A stretch of 64,000 nucleotides of DNA from an uncultured Roseburia sp. (GTDB taxonomy: Bacteria; Bacillota; Clostridia; Lachnospirales; Lachnospiraceae): positions 62,001 to 126,000 of the forward strand of contig CAKQXQ010000001.1 of the NCBI GenBank assembly GCA_934292805.1, given 5' to 3'. Under the pieces are notes generated by a model. The model worked only from the letters and a program-made list of their open reading frames with translations, was not told the DNA's origin and searched no databases. Shown here piece by piece: positions 8,596 to 16,683 of this stretch (position 1 is its first letter; each line of letters begins with the position of its first letter). The position numbers and the translations under genes are program-made.

Positions 8596-8632
8596 AAGAA
8601 GAAAGTAAACAACTATTACTTACTTTCCTCTT
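8596..8632 (-). terminator. Terminator ending the decayed gene remnants upstream of the phosphonate operon
   Basis: A 13-bp stem (AAGAGGAAAGTAA pairing with its complement through one G-U) is followed on the minus strand by CTTTTTG. It lies directly before the phosphonate promoter and insulates the operon from the sulfatase gene unit. A related hairpin is at 10747-10771. Confidence 0.6.
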
Positions 8633-8659
8633 AAGATTTGCTTAATTTGCAGTACTTTA

Positions 8660-8806
8660 TTAACCTGTTACATATAATTTATCAATGGCTTTAAGTTCAT
8701 TGAATGTATCAATCTCTGTAATATCATCCATCTGACATTCGCGTACATGCACCTGATAATTATCCTTCTTGTATACAAGCGGAACCTGCTCCCAGAAATC
8801 GCCAGA
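8660..8806 (-). pseudogene. C-terminal fragment of a second LicC/PntC-like nucleotidyltransferase
   Basis: In the frame ending with TAA at 8662-8660 there are 48 codons. They read SGDFWEQVPLVYKKDN, VHVRECQMDDITEIDTFNEL and KAIDKLYVTG, which matches the C-terminal end of the intact nucleotidyltransferase at 2808-3512 (YWDEVV, ELIEIDSVAEL). No start or nucleotide-binding loop is present. Upstream the frame runs directly into MBOAT-derived sequence, so a deletion has joined two truncated genes. Confidence 0.65.
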
Positions 8807-9070
8807 TTTGACGCAAAGCTGCCCGCAACTACCCACTTCTTAACACCTGTATGATTTGGTCTGTTATCTTTCAGCCACTGGATCAATACACCGCTCAGAT
8901 AAGTAATTGTGGTTGACAGAAACAATAGCAATGCATACTTTGCATTCCAGCCCATATAAAAATAATAACTTGCTGCCAGAAGCCATAAATAACTTACTTT
9001 TTGGGGTAATAATAAGTAAATTACTACAACTGGGAAAAAACACTAAAAAACTATATGAATTAAACAGCAT
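8801..9070 (-). pseudogene. N-terminal fragment of an MBOAT acyltransferase, frameshifted
   Basis: From the ATG at 9070 the reading MLFNSYSFLVFFP is identical to the start of the intact MBOAT gene at 11970-13457. A small deletion then shifts the frame, and MGWNAKYALLLFLSTTITYL followed by VKKWVVAGSFASNLAI continues the match in the next frame. The match stops abruptly at about 8806, where nucleotidyltransferase sequence begins. About 80 of 495 codons survive. Confidence 0.85.
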
Positions 9071-9093
9071 TCCTTCTCCTATGTATAACTTTT

Positions 9094-10533
9094 CTAATTT
9101 TCAATCATATCATAACTTGTTTTAAATGCCTCATTTAAGACAGTTCGCAGTGTATTAATACCCGTTTTGCCTTCAATATCAATTTTCTCGCCCTTATAAT
9201 ACACACAATTAAGTATATTTTCCATATAAGGAATTTCACTATCTATTTCATATTCTGTATTTATTCCCAATTCTTCCATATGAACTGGGTAACGGACACC
9301 ATGATCTGATTGTAAAATAATAATTGCTTCTCTATCTTCTTCTAAAATATTATTTACTGTTTCCAGAATACATGTATTCATATATTCCAACTGATTCAAA
9401 TAATAATTTTTATTTTCCCAGTTATGTATCTCACTTTGGTCTATCGTATTTCCCTTTTCATCAAATACAAACGGTACATGTGGACATGAGATATATCCTA
9501 CTGTCAACGTAGGTTTATCATCTTCTGTAAGTGTCCCACATATTTTCATCGTACCCAAAATATTTTTAAGTGAAGCTACATACTGTCCTATCTCGCTGTC
9601 ATCTTTCATAAACTCAGCATAATAATCCTCAAACACTTGTATAATACTCTTTTGGATGATATATGTTGAAATTGTATCAATATGACCTGATGTTACCAAT
9701 ACATTACAATCTGTATCATCCAAGAAATCTGTATGATTGATCAAATTTATGCTATATCCATTACTTTTAAAGATATTTATCAGCTTCGGATTCTTCATGT
9801 ATTTTAAATTATTGGCTTCTATCTCATCTGCACTTGCCACATAAGAAATATTCAAAAGATTTGGCACATTAACAGTTGTTGAATACGATTCTGTATTATG
9901 ACTTGTATTCGAAATATTAAATCCGAGATTTTCCAATTCTCCCAAAAATTCCTGATTATCGTATTCATAATAACGCTGTAACCCTTGCTGTCCAGCATAT
10001 TCATCATATATGAAGTAATATACATCTGGTTTTTCTTCTGCAAATTCAGTCGTTAATATATCTCCTTCTGTTTTCGTATATGTGATTTTTGATACAATAT
10101 CAGGTATAGCTGTTATCAAATTAATCGCAATTAATATACTAAAACACATACCAAGTATCAGACATACTTTTCCTTCATTTCTACCTCTCTTTTTTATAAA
10201 AAATCCACACAGCACAAAAACTGCCATACATAAAAGCAATACTATCTTTTTCCCTATTAAGAGAGATATTTTTCCAAAAAAGGTATTAAAATTAATATAG
10301 ATAAACATTACAATATCTGTGAGCAATGCTGCTTTTTCAAGTTTTCTCATAAATAATATACATATTATGAATGTAACAATTGCCAACGCTAAAAACTTTC
10401 CAACAGCTGGAAATGTATCTGTCAGTTTCGCTTCATCTGCATTTTGAAAATACATAAATAAACACGGATATAAGACTATTACCAAAATTGACAGAAATGC
10501 ATAAATTTTATCGATTGTTTTTATCCTCTTCAT
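9094..10533 (-). CDS. Membrane-anchored sulfatase / LTA-synthase-like phosphotransferase
   Basis: I prefer the ATG at 10533 (MKRIKTIDKIY, 479 aa); an earlier in-frame ATG at 10560 is possible. About five membrane segments fill the first 165 residues. The extracellular domain has the alkaline-phosphatase/sulfatase landmarks: DVYYFIYDEYAG (metal site), a nucleophile region SYSTTVNVPNLLN and the metal-binding SDHGVRYP near residue 410. LTA synthases and phosphoethanolamine transferases share this plan; the substrate here cannot be told. It probably transfers a phosphorylated group to a surface polymer. It lies between two blocks of decayed genes, and a paralogue is at 13559-15271. Confidence 0.75.
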   Translation of the reverse strand: MKRIKTIDKIYAFLSILVIVLYPCLFMYFQNADEAKLTDTFPAVGKFLALAIVTFIICILFMRKLEKAALLTDIVMFIYINFNTFFGKISLLIGKKIVLLLCMAVFVLCGFFIKKRGRNEGKVCLILGMCFSILIAINLITAIPDIVSKITYTKTEGDILTTEFAEEKPDVYYFIYDEYAGQQGLQRYYEYDNQEFLGELENLGFNISNTSHNTESYSTTVNVPNLLNISYVASADEIEANNLKYMKNPKLINIFKSNGYSINLINHTDFLDDTDCNVLVTSGHIDTISTYIIQKSIIQVFEDYYAEFMKDDSEIGQYVASLKNILGTMKICGTLTEDDKPTLTVGYISCPHVPFVFDEKGNTIDQSEIHNWENKNYYLNQLEYMNTCILETVNNILEEDREAIIILQSDHGVRYPVHMEELGINTEYEIDSEIPYMENILNCVYYKGEKIDIEGKTGINTLRTVLNEAFKTSYDMIEN

Positions 10534-10577
10534 ATCATTAATTTTCCCTTGTACACACATTTTTTATATTCATCCCA

Positions 10578-10667
10578 CTAATATCCTGTGCTGGCTTTAA
10601 AATCTTCCGGTGCCTGAAGCATGTCATAATCAGTACCGAAACAGGTATTCAACCACGATTTTTTCTA
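10578..10667 (-). pseudogene. C-terminal stub of another sulfatase-like gene
   Basis: The frame ending in TAG at 10580-10578 reads SWLNTCFGTDYDMLQAPEDF just before the stop. It resembles the C-terminus of the neighbouring sulfatase (LRTVLNEAFKTSYDMIEN). An in-frame TAG lies six codons upstream of the tryptophan, so nothing longer survives. It is the tail of a deleted paralogue. Confidence 0.5.
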
Positions 10668-10708
10668 TACATTTTGTAATGTATTTGTATTGATTAAGAT
10701 ATACTTAT

Positions 10709-10736
10709 CTTACATATTAAACTAAAATTTTATCAA
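10709..10736 (-). promoter_or_regulatory. Promoter of the sulfatase gene at 9094-10533
   Basis: TTGATA (10736-10731) and TGTAAG (10714-10709) are 16 bases apart on the minus strand. The sequence around them, including the upstream hairpin, is a diverged copy of the promoter region at 8563-8632. The leader is about 170 bases and contains the sulfatase stub. Confidence 0.45.
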
Positions 10737-10746
10737 AGAAAAAGAA

Positions 10747-10771
10747 GAAAGTAAACCCCTAATATTTACTT
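10747..10771 (-). terminator. Terminator after the SGNH-hydrolase gene
   Basis: AAAGTAAA pairs with TTTACTTT around a 9-base loop containing CCCC. On the minus strand the stem runs into CTTCTTTTTC. It follows the stop of the gene at 10797 by about 25 bases and corresponds in position to the terminator at 8596-8632. Confidence 0.5.
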
Positions 10772-10796
10772 TATATTTACTTTATATTTGTTTAAA

Positions 10797-11723
10797 TTAT
10801 ATTATTTTCTTCAAATATTCTGCAATATATCTTGAGACTTTTCTGCCGCCGCTCTCATTTAAATGTGTTCCGCCGTCCAGACTATCCACTCCGAAATCAA
10901 GACCTATCACATCTGTAACCTTCATACAGTTAATCAACTCCACATCATGTTCATCCGCCCAATCCATAACTGTATTTGTCATTTCAACCGTCCTTTCATG
11001 ACAAGGGAATGGTGCCTTGATCAATATTAATCTGGTACCATGAGTTTTGCATTCCTTATAAATTCTTTCCAGATACTCCAGGTTTCCTTTGAACACATCT
11101 CTTCTCTTCTCTGAAAAAATAGTATCCCATGATGCATATCCACATTCCTGTGCCCCAGACCAATGTTTGAATCCTCTTCCATCCTCTTCGTAATATCGGT
11201 TTATCAAACTTTCCTTCAATCCAGATAAAGAGGAGTACTCCAAATCCTCCCATCTAGTATGGTATTTATCAAGTGGAAAAAAATACTCTTTTTGCAGCTC
11301 ATCTGGAACACAATCCCTGATTGCTTCAGTCTTTATATCCGAATAGCGAAAATCATTTAATGATGAATCTCTCACTCCTTCGCTTGTAAATCCACTATCA
11401 TCTTCTTCATAAAACATTCCATATATTTCCAGTATTGCTACATCTATCTGACTGTTATCCAGTGCATCCTTTACATAATAATATGTATAATTCATCGTCT
11501 GCTGCTGTCTTCCACGATTATATGTCTTCCACCCATACTCATCAAACACTTCCGGGTCAAATGTACAATAGCTCTGACTGGTTCCAAAAAAAACGATATC
11601 CCACTGTTTTTCTTTATAAAAAGAAGGGATTTTCGGCGACAGAAACCAGGTTATCCCTATAATCCCCCCTGCCAATATCCCTATGAAAATAACTACCTTC
11701 AATAAACGCCCTATTGTTTTCAT
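10797..11723 (-). CDS. Membrane-anchored SGNH/DltD-like hydrolase, MBOAT partner
   Basis: The likely start is the ATG at 11723 (MKTIGRLLKVV, 308 aa), with GAGGA closely upstream; an ATG twelve bases earlier is possible. An N-terminal membrane anchor (about residues 8-28) is followed by an SGNH-type nucleophile block FFGTSQSYCTFDP near residue 46 and a C-terminal catalytic pair in DGGTHLNESGGRKVSRY near 280. Proteins of this type (DltD, AlgJ/X) work with MBOAT acyltransferases to esterify surface polymers. The MBOAT gene lies directly upstream, separated by a decayed copy of this same gene. The acyl group and polymer are unknown. Confidence 0.75.
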   Translation of the reverse strand: MKTIGRLLKVVIFIGILAGGIIGITWFLSPKIPSFYKEKQWDIVFFGTSQSYCTFDPEVFDEYGWKTYNRGRQQQTMNYTYYYVKDALDNSQIDVAILEIYGMFYEEDDSGFTSEGVRDSSLNDFRYSDIKTEAIRDCVPDELQKEYFFPLDKYHTRWEDLEYSSLSGLKESLINRYYEEDGRGFKHWSGAQECGYASWDTIFSEKRRDVFKGNLEYLERIYKECKTHGTRLILIKAPFPCHERTVEMTNTVMDWADEHDVELINCMKVTDVIGLDFGVDSLDGGTHLNESGGRKVSRYIAEYLKKII

Positions 11724-11738
11724 ACATTTCCTCATTTG

Positions 11739-11960
11739 TTAATTATGATCAAAATAATATTCCTTCAGATGCTGAGCCAGATGCTTTGATACTCTTTTGG
11801 CACCGATTTCGTTCAAATGTACTCCACCATCCAGACTGTCCGTATATCTTCTCCAATGATTCCAGATTCTTCTCATTTACATTCCTTCGAACCTCTGATC
11901 TTCCACGGTTATATGTTTTCAAACCATACTCATCAAATACTTTTTTATTCTCTTCATGTA
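11739..11960 (-). pseudogene. Internally deleted copy of the SGNH-hydrolase gene
   Basis: One frame ending at TAA 11741-11739 reads KVFDEYGLKTYNRGRSEV, then NVNEKNLESLEKIYGQS, then DSLDGGVHLNEIGAKRVSKH. These match separate parts of the intact gene (EVFDEYGWKTYNRGR; NLEYLERIY; DSLDGGTHLNESGGRKVS) in the right order, with most of the protein between them deleted and no N-terminus. It is a clear remnant of a tandem duplicate. Confidence 0.85.
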
Positions 11961-11969
11961 ATCACCCAT

Positions 11970-13457
11970 TTAAAACTGAAAATAAATGAAATTCGTTGCC
12001 GAATATCCACTTCCCCAGATTCCAAAAACAAGAATTCCCAAAATTGCAGTAATCGTAACTGTCCATCTTATCACAATATTCGATTCGAGAATCTTTCTTC
12101 TCACAACGATCCCCCGATATTTACAAATATCAGCAAAAAGCAATATCACCAATGCCACTCCAAGAACAACAAAATTTGGTTTGCTAAGTCCAAAGTCGTA
12201 AAGTGTACCATTGGCAAGCAGCTGCGGATCATTCATATGTAAAATACTTCCTATCACCTCAAATGCATGCTGCATTGTATCTGCCCGAAAGAAAATCCAT
12301 GCAAAATCTACAAAAACAAAAGTGATCGCCATATAAAGCACCATCAACGGCAGTGCATTCTTCTTTACCCTGATAGTTTTCTTCATTTTTTCCCTTACCG
12401 GTGTAAAAATGGCTCCGATCACCTGATATAAACCATTCAAACCGCCCCATACAACATAAGACCAGTTTGCTCCATGCCAGAGTCCGCTGACCAGAAATAC
12501 GATCATGATATTTATGTACTTTCTGACTTTTCCTTTCCTGTTTCCTCCAAGCGGAATATACAGGTAATCTTTAAACCATGACGATAAAGAAATATGCCAT
12601 CTTCGCCAGAATTCAGACACGGACTGTGATAAATACGGACTGTTAAAATTCTCCATCAGCTGATATCCCATAACCTCAGCTGCACCGATCGCAATCGTCG
12701 AGTATCCGGCGAAATCACAATAAATCTGAAAAGCAAACAAAACACTTGCCAAAAGAAGATACTTCCCATCATAAATGCCTACATTGGCATATACATTGTC
12801 AACAAAAATTGAAATACGGTCTGCGATCACCAATTTCAGGAAATATCCCCAGATCATCAGTAGCAGTCCGTCACACACTCTCCGGTAATCAAACTTTTGT
12901 GGGGTCCTTAACTGATTCAATAAATTTTTCGATCGTTCGATCGGTCCTGCAACAAGCTGTGGAAAAAAAGAAACAAACAACGCATATCGGAAGAAATTGC
13001 GTTCTGCCCGGATTTCTCCACGATAGACATCCACTGTATATCCAAGTGCCTGGAACGTATAGAAAGAAATTCCGACCGGCAACAATACATCCAGAGATGA
13101 GTTCACCGCCGGCAAACTGGTGTGCTGCAATACTGCGTTCAGACTTTCTACCGCAAAATTGAAATATTTAAAGAAAAATAAAATTGCAAGATTCGATGCA
13201 AAGCTGCCGGCAACGATCCATTTCTTAGCTGCCACATTATCCGGATGTCTGTCCATCATCCACTGTAACAGTATACCGCTTATATAAGTAATCGTTGTAG
13301 ATAATAGCAGCAATAATGCATACTTTGCATTCCATCCCATATAAAAGTAATAACTTGCTGCCAAAAGCCATAAATAACTCACTTTCTTCGGCAACAGATA
13401 ATAAATTATTACAACAATCGGAAAAAAGACCAAAAAACTGTACGAATTAAATAACAT
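11970..13457 (-). CDS. MBOAT family membrane O-acyltransferase (DltB/AlgI-like)
   Basis: The ATG at 13457 (MLFNSYSFLVFFP) has GGGGAG eight bases upstream and gives 495 aa. The protein has about ten membrane segments and the family landmarks YFYMGWNAKYA, QLVAGPIER, FWRRWHISLSSWFKDYLYIPLGG written here in two parts as FWRRWHISLSSW and KDYLYIPLGG, and the catalytic histidine in SGLWHGANWSYVVWG near residue 330. Such enzymes move acyl groups across the membrane to teichoic acids or polysaccharides with a DltD/AlgJ-type partner, which is the next functional gene. It is preceded by a terminator, so it probably has its own promoter in 13464-13508. Confidence 0.9.
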   Translation of the reverse strand: MLFNSYSFLVFFPIVVIIYYLLPKKVSYLWLLAASYYFYMGWNAKYALLLLLSTTITYISGILLQWMMDRHPDNVAAKKWIVAGSFASNLAILFFFKYFNFAVESLNAVLQHTSLPAVNSSLDVLLPVGISFYTFQALGYTVDVYRGEIRAERNFFRYALFVSFFPQLVAGPIERSKNLLNQLRTPQKFDYRRVCDGLLLMIWGYFLKLVIADRISIFVDNVYANVGIYDGKYLLLASVLFAFQIYCDFAGYSTIAIGAAEVMGYQLMENFNSPYLSQSVSEFWRRWHISLSSWFKDYLYIPLGGNRKGKVRKYINIMIVFLVSGLWHGANWSYVVWGGLNGLYQVIGAIFTPVREKMKKTIRVKKNALPLMVLYMAITFVFVDFAWIFFRADTMQHAFEVIGSILHMNDPQLLANGTLYDFGLSKPNFVVLGVALVILLFADICKYRGIVVRRKILESNIVIRWTVTITAILGILVFGIWGSGYSATNFIYFQF

Positions 13458-13508
13458 TTCCAAACTCCCCTTTTACACTATCGACAATATTATACCAATT
13501 ATTCCCAA

Positions 13509-13537
13509 TAAAAAAAAGGGATGAAATCTCACCCCTT
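13509..13537 (-). terminator. Strong rho-independent terminator after the 570-aa sulfatase gene
   Basis: AAGGGATGA (13516-13524) and TCACCCCTT (13529-13537) form a nine-base-pair stem with one G-U and a four-base loop. On the minus strand it is followed by a run of T. It lies 20 bases after the stop of the gene at 13559. Confidence 0.85.
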
Positions 13538-13558
13538 CATAATTTTATTCAGTTTTTA

Positions 13559-15271
13559 TTAAAAATAAGAATCCACCATAGGAATCACTGTGTATATTCC
13601 ATTATCATATACAGATTGAAAGTCATAGCGGTTTCCAGTATACGTATACACATAATAAACGTTCTGTGCTGCCGTTCCTCCATCATATCGTTTTACTGCC
13701 GGATATGCGTCATCCTGCATCCTTACATATACAGATCTTTCCCGCTCCTCGTCTTCTGAAAAATCATAAATAGAAGATCCATATTCGCTATAGTCTTCCC
13801 CCAGTGTATCTATGATTGTAGGGACAAATTCATTCAGTGAAATAGGTGCCCCATTTTGCCCCATACTTTCATGATGTTCGCCTCTTTCCTTAATGAAAAA
13901 AATAGGCTGCATATTTCTCTCAACACCATGATCTGTCGTTATGATAATTGTCGAATTATCATATACTCCTGCTTCTTTTAACTGACTTAAATATTCTTTC
14001 AGTAGTAAAAAAATACCCTCTATCGTCTGATCTCTGGACACATTATCTGCATACTGACAATTTTCATCATTAATAAATTCATGTGTTCCATTCAAATGAA
14101 TGAATTGGTAATAATTGCTATTTTCGTCAATTGTAAGGCCATTTTTTACCAGACCATTGTAAAAGTTCGGATTAGAAGTTGCTACTGTATTATCCGGATA
14201 AGATACAATATCTGCATACTCATTCATTCCCATATTAAATGCTGTTTTTAAGTATTTTGGAGCATACCTATATGCAGACATTTTCAAAATTGTTTTGTAA
14301 AGTAATGGATAATCAATTTCTCTTGCATCATTTGATGTTATGATATTATCTACCTTTCCTTCAGCAATTGAAAGATCGCCGCTTCCACAAATAATCGGAA
14401 GTTCCGGTGTATATATATTCACTTTATACCCATGATCATGAAGTAATTGATAATAATCTTTCGTTTTCTGGTTATTCCAACATTCAGATATATAATCATC
14501 CACACTCACTTCAGGATTCAGTGCATGCCCGGTGGCAAGTCTTACCAGCGAAGGATAGGTACTGTATGAATTACAATCCGCATTATTATAATATGTAAAG
14601 TCTGCCAATGGAGCTGCCAGATCCGGATCCAGACCCAAAGTAGTTTCAAACCACTCTGATGAAAAATTATCAAGAATAAAGGCAATTATATTTTCATTGG
14701 ATGATACTGTAAACTGTTCCTGTCCTGACAGACAAAGTTCTCCTTTCTTATATTGAAAAGCCTCTTTATCTGCTGTAAAAAACAGCGAAATAAAACCACT
14801 CATCTGAATTAAAACCAGAAAAAGTGAACCAAAAACAATCATTTTTTTCCAATTGTTCTTTAATAAACTAACAAGAACAACAATCACTATGAAAATGCCA
14901 ATCCAGATCAAAATATTTTGAATTGCCTCTGAAGTTCCCGGATGATATCCCTCTGCTGTTGCACCAAGCATCTCAAGTCCTTTATTTAAAAACATTCCTT
15001 GAATATAGCAGTCAACACTGATACCAAAAATAATCGTCAATACTATCTTTCTAACTTTCTCTGGTACCACCACAAGAATTGCAGCTGCCACAATTGCCAG
15101 TGCAATTCCTGCCATTAGAAACTTCCATCCGAACTCACCATAAACGACACCAAAATCCTGATAATTTCCAATAAAAATTTCAGTAGGTCCAAAAATCAGT
15201 AACATAAATATTGGAAGAAAGCACACGCAAAAATTCATTCCAAACCATCTAAACATATTTTTTTTCATCAT
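13559..15271 (-). CDS. Membrane sulfatase / LTA-synthase-like enzyme (paralogue)
   Basis: This 570-aa protein has five or six membrane segments in residues 1-165, then an extracellular sulfatase-fold domain: NIIAFILDNFSSEWFETT (metal site) near 193, a nucleophile region NSYSTYPSLVRLATG near 230, and TTDHGVERN near 450 followed by FFIKERGEHHE. The layout resembles LTA synthases and phosphoethanolamine transferases but the head-group donor cannot be read. Its ATG overlaps the TGA of the GT2 gene (ATGA), so the two are translationally coupled and may act on the same polymer. Confidence 0.78.
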   Translation of the reverse strand: MMKKNMFRWFGMNFCVCFLPIFMLLIFGPTEIFIGNYQDFGVVYGEFGWKFLMAGIALAIVAAAILVVVPEKVRKIVLTIIFGISVDCYIQGMFLNKGLEMLGATAEGYHPGTSEAIQNILIWIGIFIVIVVLVSLLKNNWKKMIVFGSLFLVLIQMSGFISLFFTADKEAFQYKKGELCLSGQEQFTVSSNENIIAFILDNFSSEWFETTLGLDPDLAAPLADFTYYNNADCNSYSTYPSLVRLATGHALNPEVSVDDYISECWNNQKTKDYYQLLHDHGYKVNIYTPELPIICGSGDLSIAEGKVDNIITSNDAREIDYPLLYKTILKMSAYRYAPKYLKTAFNMGMNEYADIVSYPDNTVATSNPNFYNGLVKNGLTIDENSNYYQFIHLNGTHEFINDENCQYADNVSRDQTIEGIFLLLKEYLSQLKEAGVYDNSTIIITTDHGVERNMQPIFFIKERGEHHESMGQNGAPISLNEFVPTIIDTLGEDYSEYGSSIYDFSEDEERERSVYVRMQDDAYPAVKRYDGGTAAQNVYYVYTYTGNRYDFQSVYDNGIYTVIPMVDSYF

Positions 15272-16221
15272 TTATTCCTTTCTGCTTCCTCATCATTGGT
15301 AATCTGAATCACATAATGTGGTCTCTTTTTGACTTCCATATACGTTTTCGATAAATACTGTCCCATAATCCCCATGCAAAACAATTGAATGCCTCCGACA
15401 AAAGTGATAATACAAGCCAGCGACGGCCATCCACTCACAGGATCCCCGAACATCAATTTTCTTACGATAATAAATACAATTGCCAAAAATGAAACAAATG
15501 TCATAATAATCCCAAGATAAGATGATATTGTCAATGGCACATTCGAAAAATTAACGATTCCATCTATCGAATACCGGAGTAATTTCCAGAAGCTCCACTT
15601 CGTCTCTCCTTCTTTTCTTTCTACGTTCTCATATTCCATCCATTTGGTCCGGTATCCTACCCAGCCAAAAATCCCCTTTGAGAAGCGGTTATACTCCGTC
15701 AATGTAAGTACACTGTCTACCATTGGTCTTGTCATCAGCCGAAAATCTCTTGCTCCATCCATTATCTCTATATCTGAAATTTTATTTATCAGCCGGTAAA
15801 AAATTCTTGCACACAATGAGCGTATCGGTGGTTCTCCTTTTCTGGAGACTCTCCTTGCCGCCACACTATCATATTCTCCAGATTCCAATATACTAAGCAT
15901 CTCTGGCAATAATTCCGGTGGATCCTGCATATCAGCATCCATCGTAACAACATAATCACCCTTTGCATTAGAAAGTCCGGCATAAATGGCGGATTCCTTT
16001 CCAAAATTCCTGGAAAAAGAATAATATCTTATATTATTATCTTCCCCCGCCAAAGCAATCATTTTCTGTAATGTATGATCCTTAGATCCATCGTTTACCA
16101 AAAGCATCTCATACTGATATCCACTCTGCTCATTCATGATCTGTCTGACAGCCTTACAAATTTTATCCAGATTGTTTTCCTCATTATAACACGGAATAAT
16201 TATACTTATTAATTTATCCAT
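15268..16221 (-). CDS. GT2 polyprenyl-phosphate glycosyltransferase (GtrB/DPM1-like)
   Basis: The start at 16221 (MDKLISIIIPCYNEE) has GGGAGGGAGA directly upstream, which excludes the longer frame; product 317 aa. The GT-A domain shows IIIPCYNEENNL, NDGSKDHTLQ, FSRNFGKESAIYAGL and VTMDADMQDPPELLP (DxD region). Two membrane segments follow at about 230-255 and 265-290. Enzymes of this plan load glucose or another sugar onto undecaprenyl phosphate for use outside the cell. The GtrII-like transferase at 16684-18210 is the likely user of that lipid-linked sugar. It is coupled to the downstream sulfatase gene. Confidence 0.88.
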   Translation of the reverse strand: MDKLISIIIPCYNEENNLDKICKAVRQIMNEQSGYQYEMLLVNDGSKDHTLQKMIALAGEDNNIRYYSFSRNFGKESAIYAGLSNAKGDYVVTMDADMQDPPELLPEMLSILESGEYDSVAARRVSRKGEPPIRSLCARIFYRLINKISDIEIMDGARDFRLMTRPMVDSVLTLTEYNRFSKGIFGWVGYRTKWMEYENVERKEGETKWSFWKLLRYSIDGIVNFSNVPLTISSYLGIIMTFVSFLAIVFIIVRKLMFGDPVSGWPSLACIITFVGGIQLFCMGIMGQYLSKTYMEVKKRPHYVIQITNDEEAERNK

Positions 16222-16253
16222 TCTCCCTCCCGACAATCTTCTTAACTGTTCCA

Positions 16254-16616
16254 TTATAACCACTCTTTTCCTAATTCGCAAGGCTCGAGTCGCATCCTAC
16301 TTTTGTTTGTACAAAATATTTTCTCTATGATATAATCCCATCTTTGACAGTTGGAAAGCAAAAAAACGGTTGTAAAGCCAGTAAAATCAAAAGAACGTGC
16401 CTCGTTCATAGGAATGCAGGCAGCTTCACTTTTCGCCCAAGCCATAAGTTTTTCATTATCACCATCAAACTGATCCAACAAAGTATTGTATTTTGCAAGC
16501 TTCTTATAAATGCGAGATGATGACTTTCCATCCTTTTTTCGAAATGATTGATAAATGTAAACGTCTTTATTGTTTCTACTACCTGTAATTGCAATATACA
16601 TTTCAACATTTTTCAA
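16254..16616 (-). pseudogene. Truncated IS1634-type transposase remnant
   Basis: The first 70 codons (MYIAITGSRNNKDVYIYQSF, RKKDGKSSSRIYKKLAKYN, ENLMAWAKSEAA-like end) match, from memory, the N-terminus of IS1634-family transposases common in Clostridia. The rest of the about 550-residue protein is missing and the frame ends after a short unrelated tail. No clear terminal inverted repeats were found. It sits exactly between the divergent GT2 and GtrII genes, so an insertion and its decay have probably split a former gtr cassette. Confidence 0.6.
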
Positions 16617-16647
16617 ATGAACACTATCTCATAAATTCGTTCTATGT

Positions 16648-16653
16648 TATAAT
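16648..16653 (+). promoter_or_regulatory. -10 element of the GtrII-like gene
   Basis: TATAAT at 16648-16653 lies 31 bases before the ATG, with AAAGGAG at 16667-16673 as ribosome site. No convincing -35 hexamer is seen. The block TTCTATG(T/A)TATAAT recurs in the promoter at 18383-18411. Confidence 0.5.
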
Positions 16654-16683
16654 TGCTCTCATAACCAAAGGAGATTATTATCT

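Noticed and set aside
16254..16281. Longer N-terminus for the GT2 gene (start at 16281)
   Set aside because: It runs into the transposase remnant and lacks a ribosome site; GGGAGGGAGA sits directly before the ATG at 16221, where family similarity begins.
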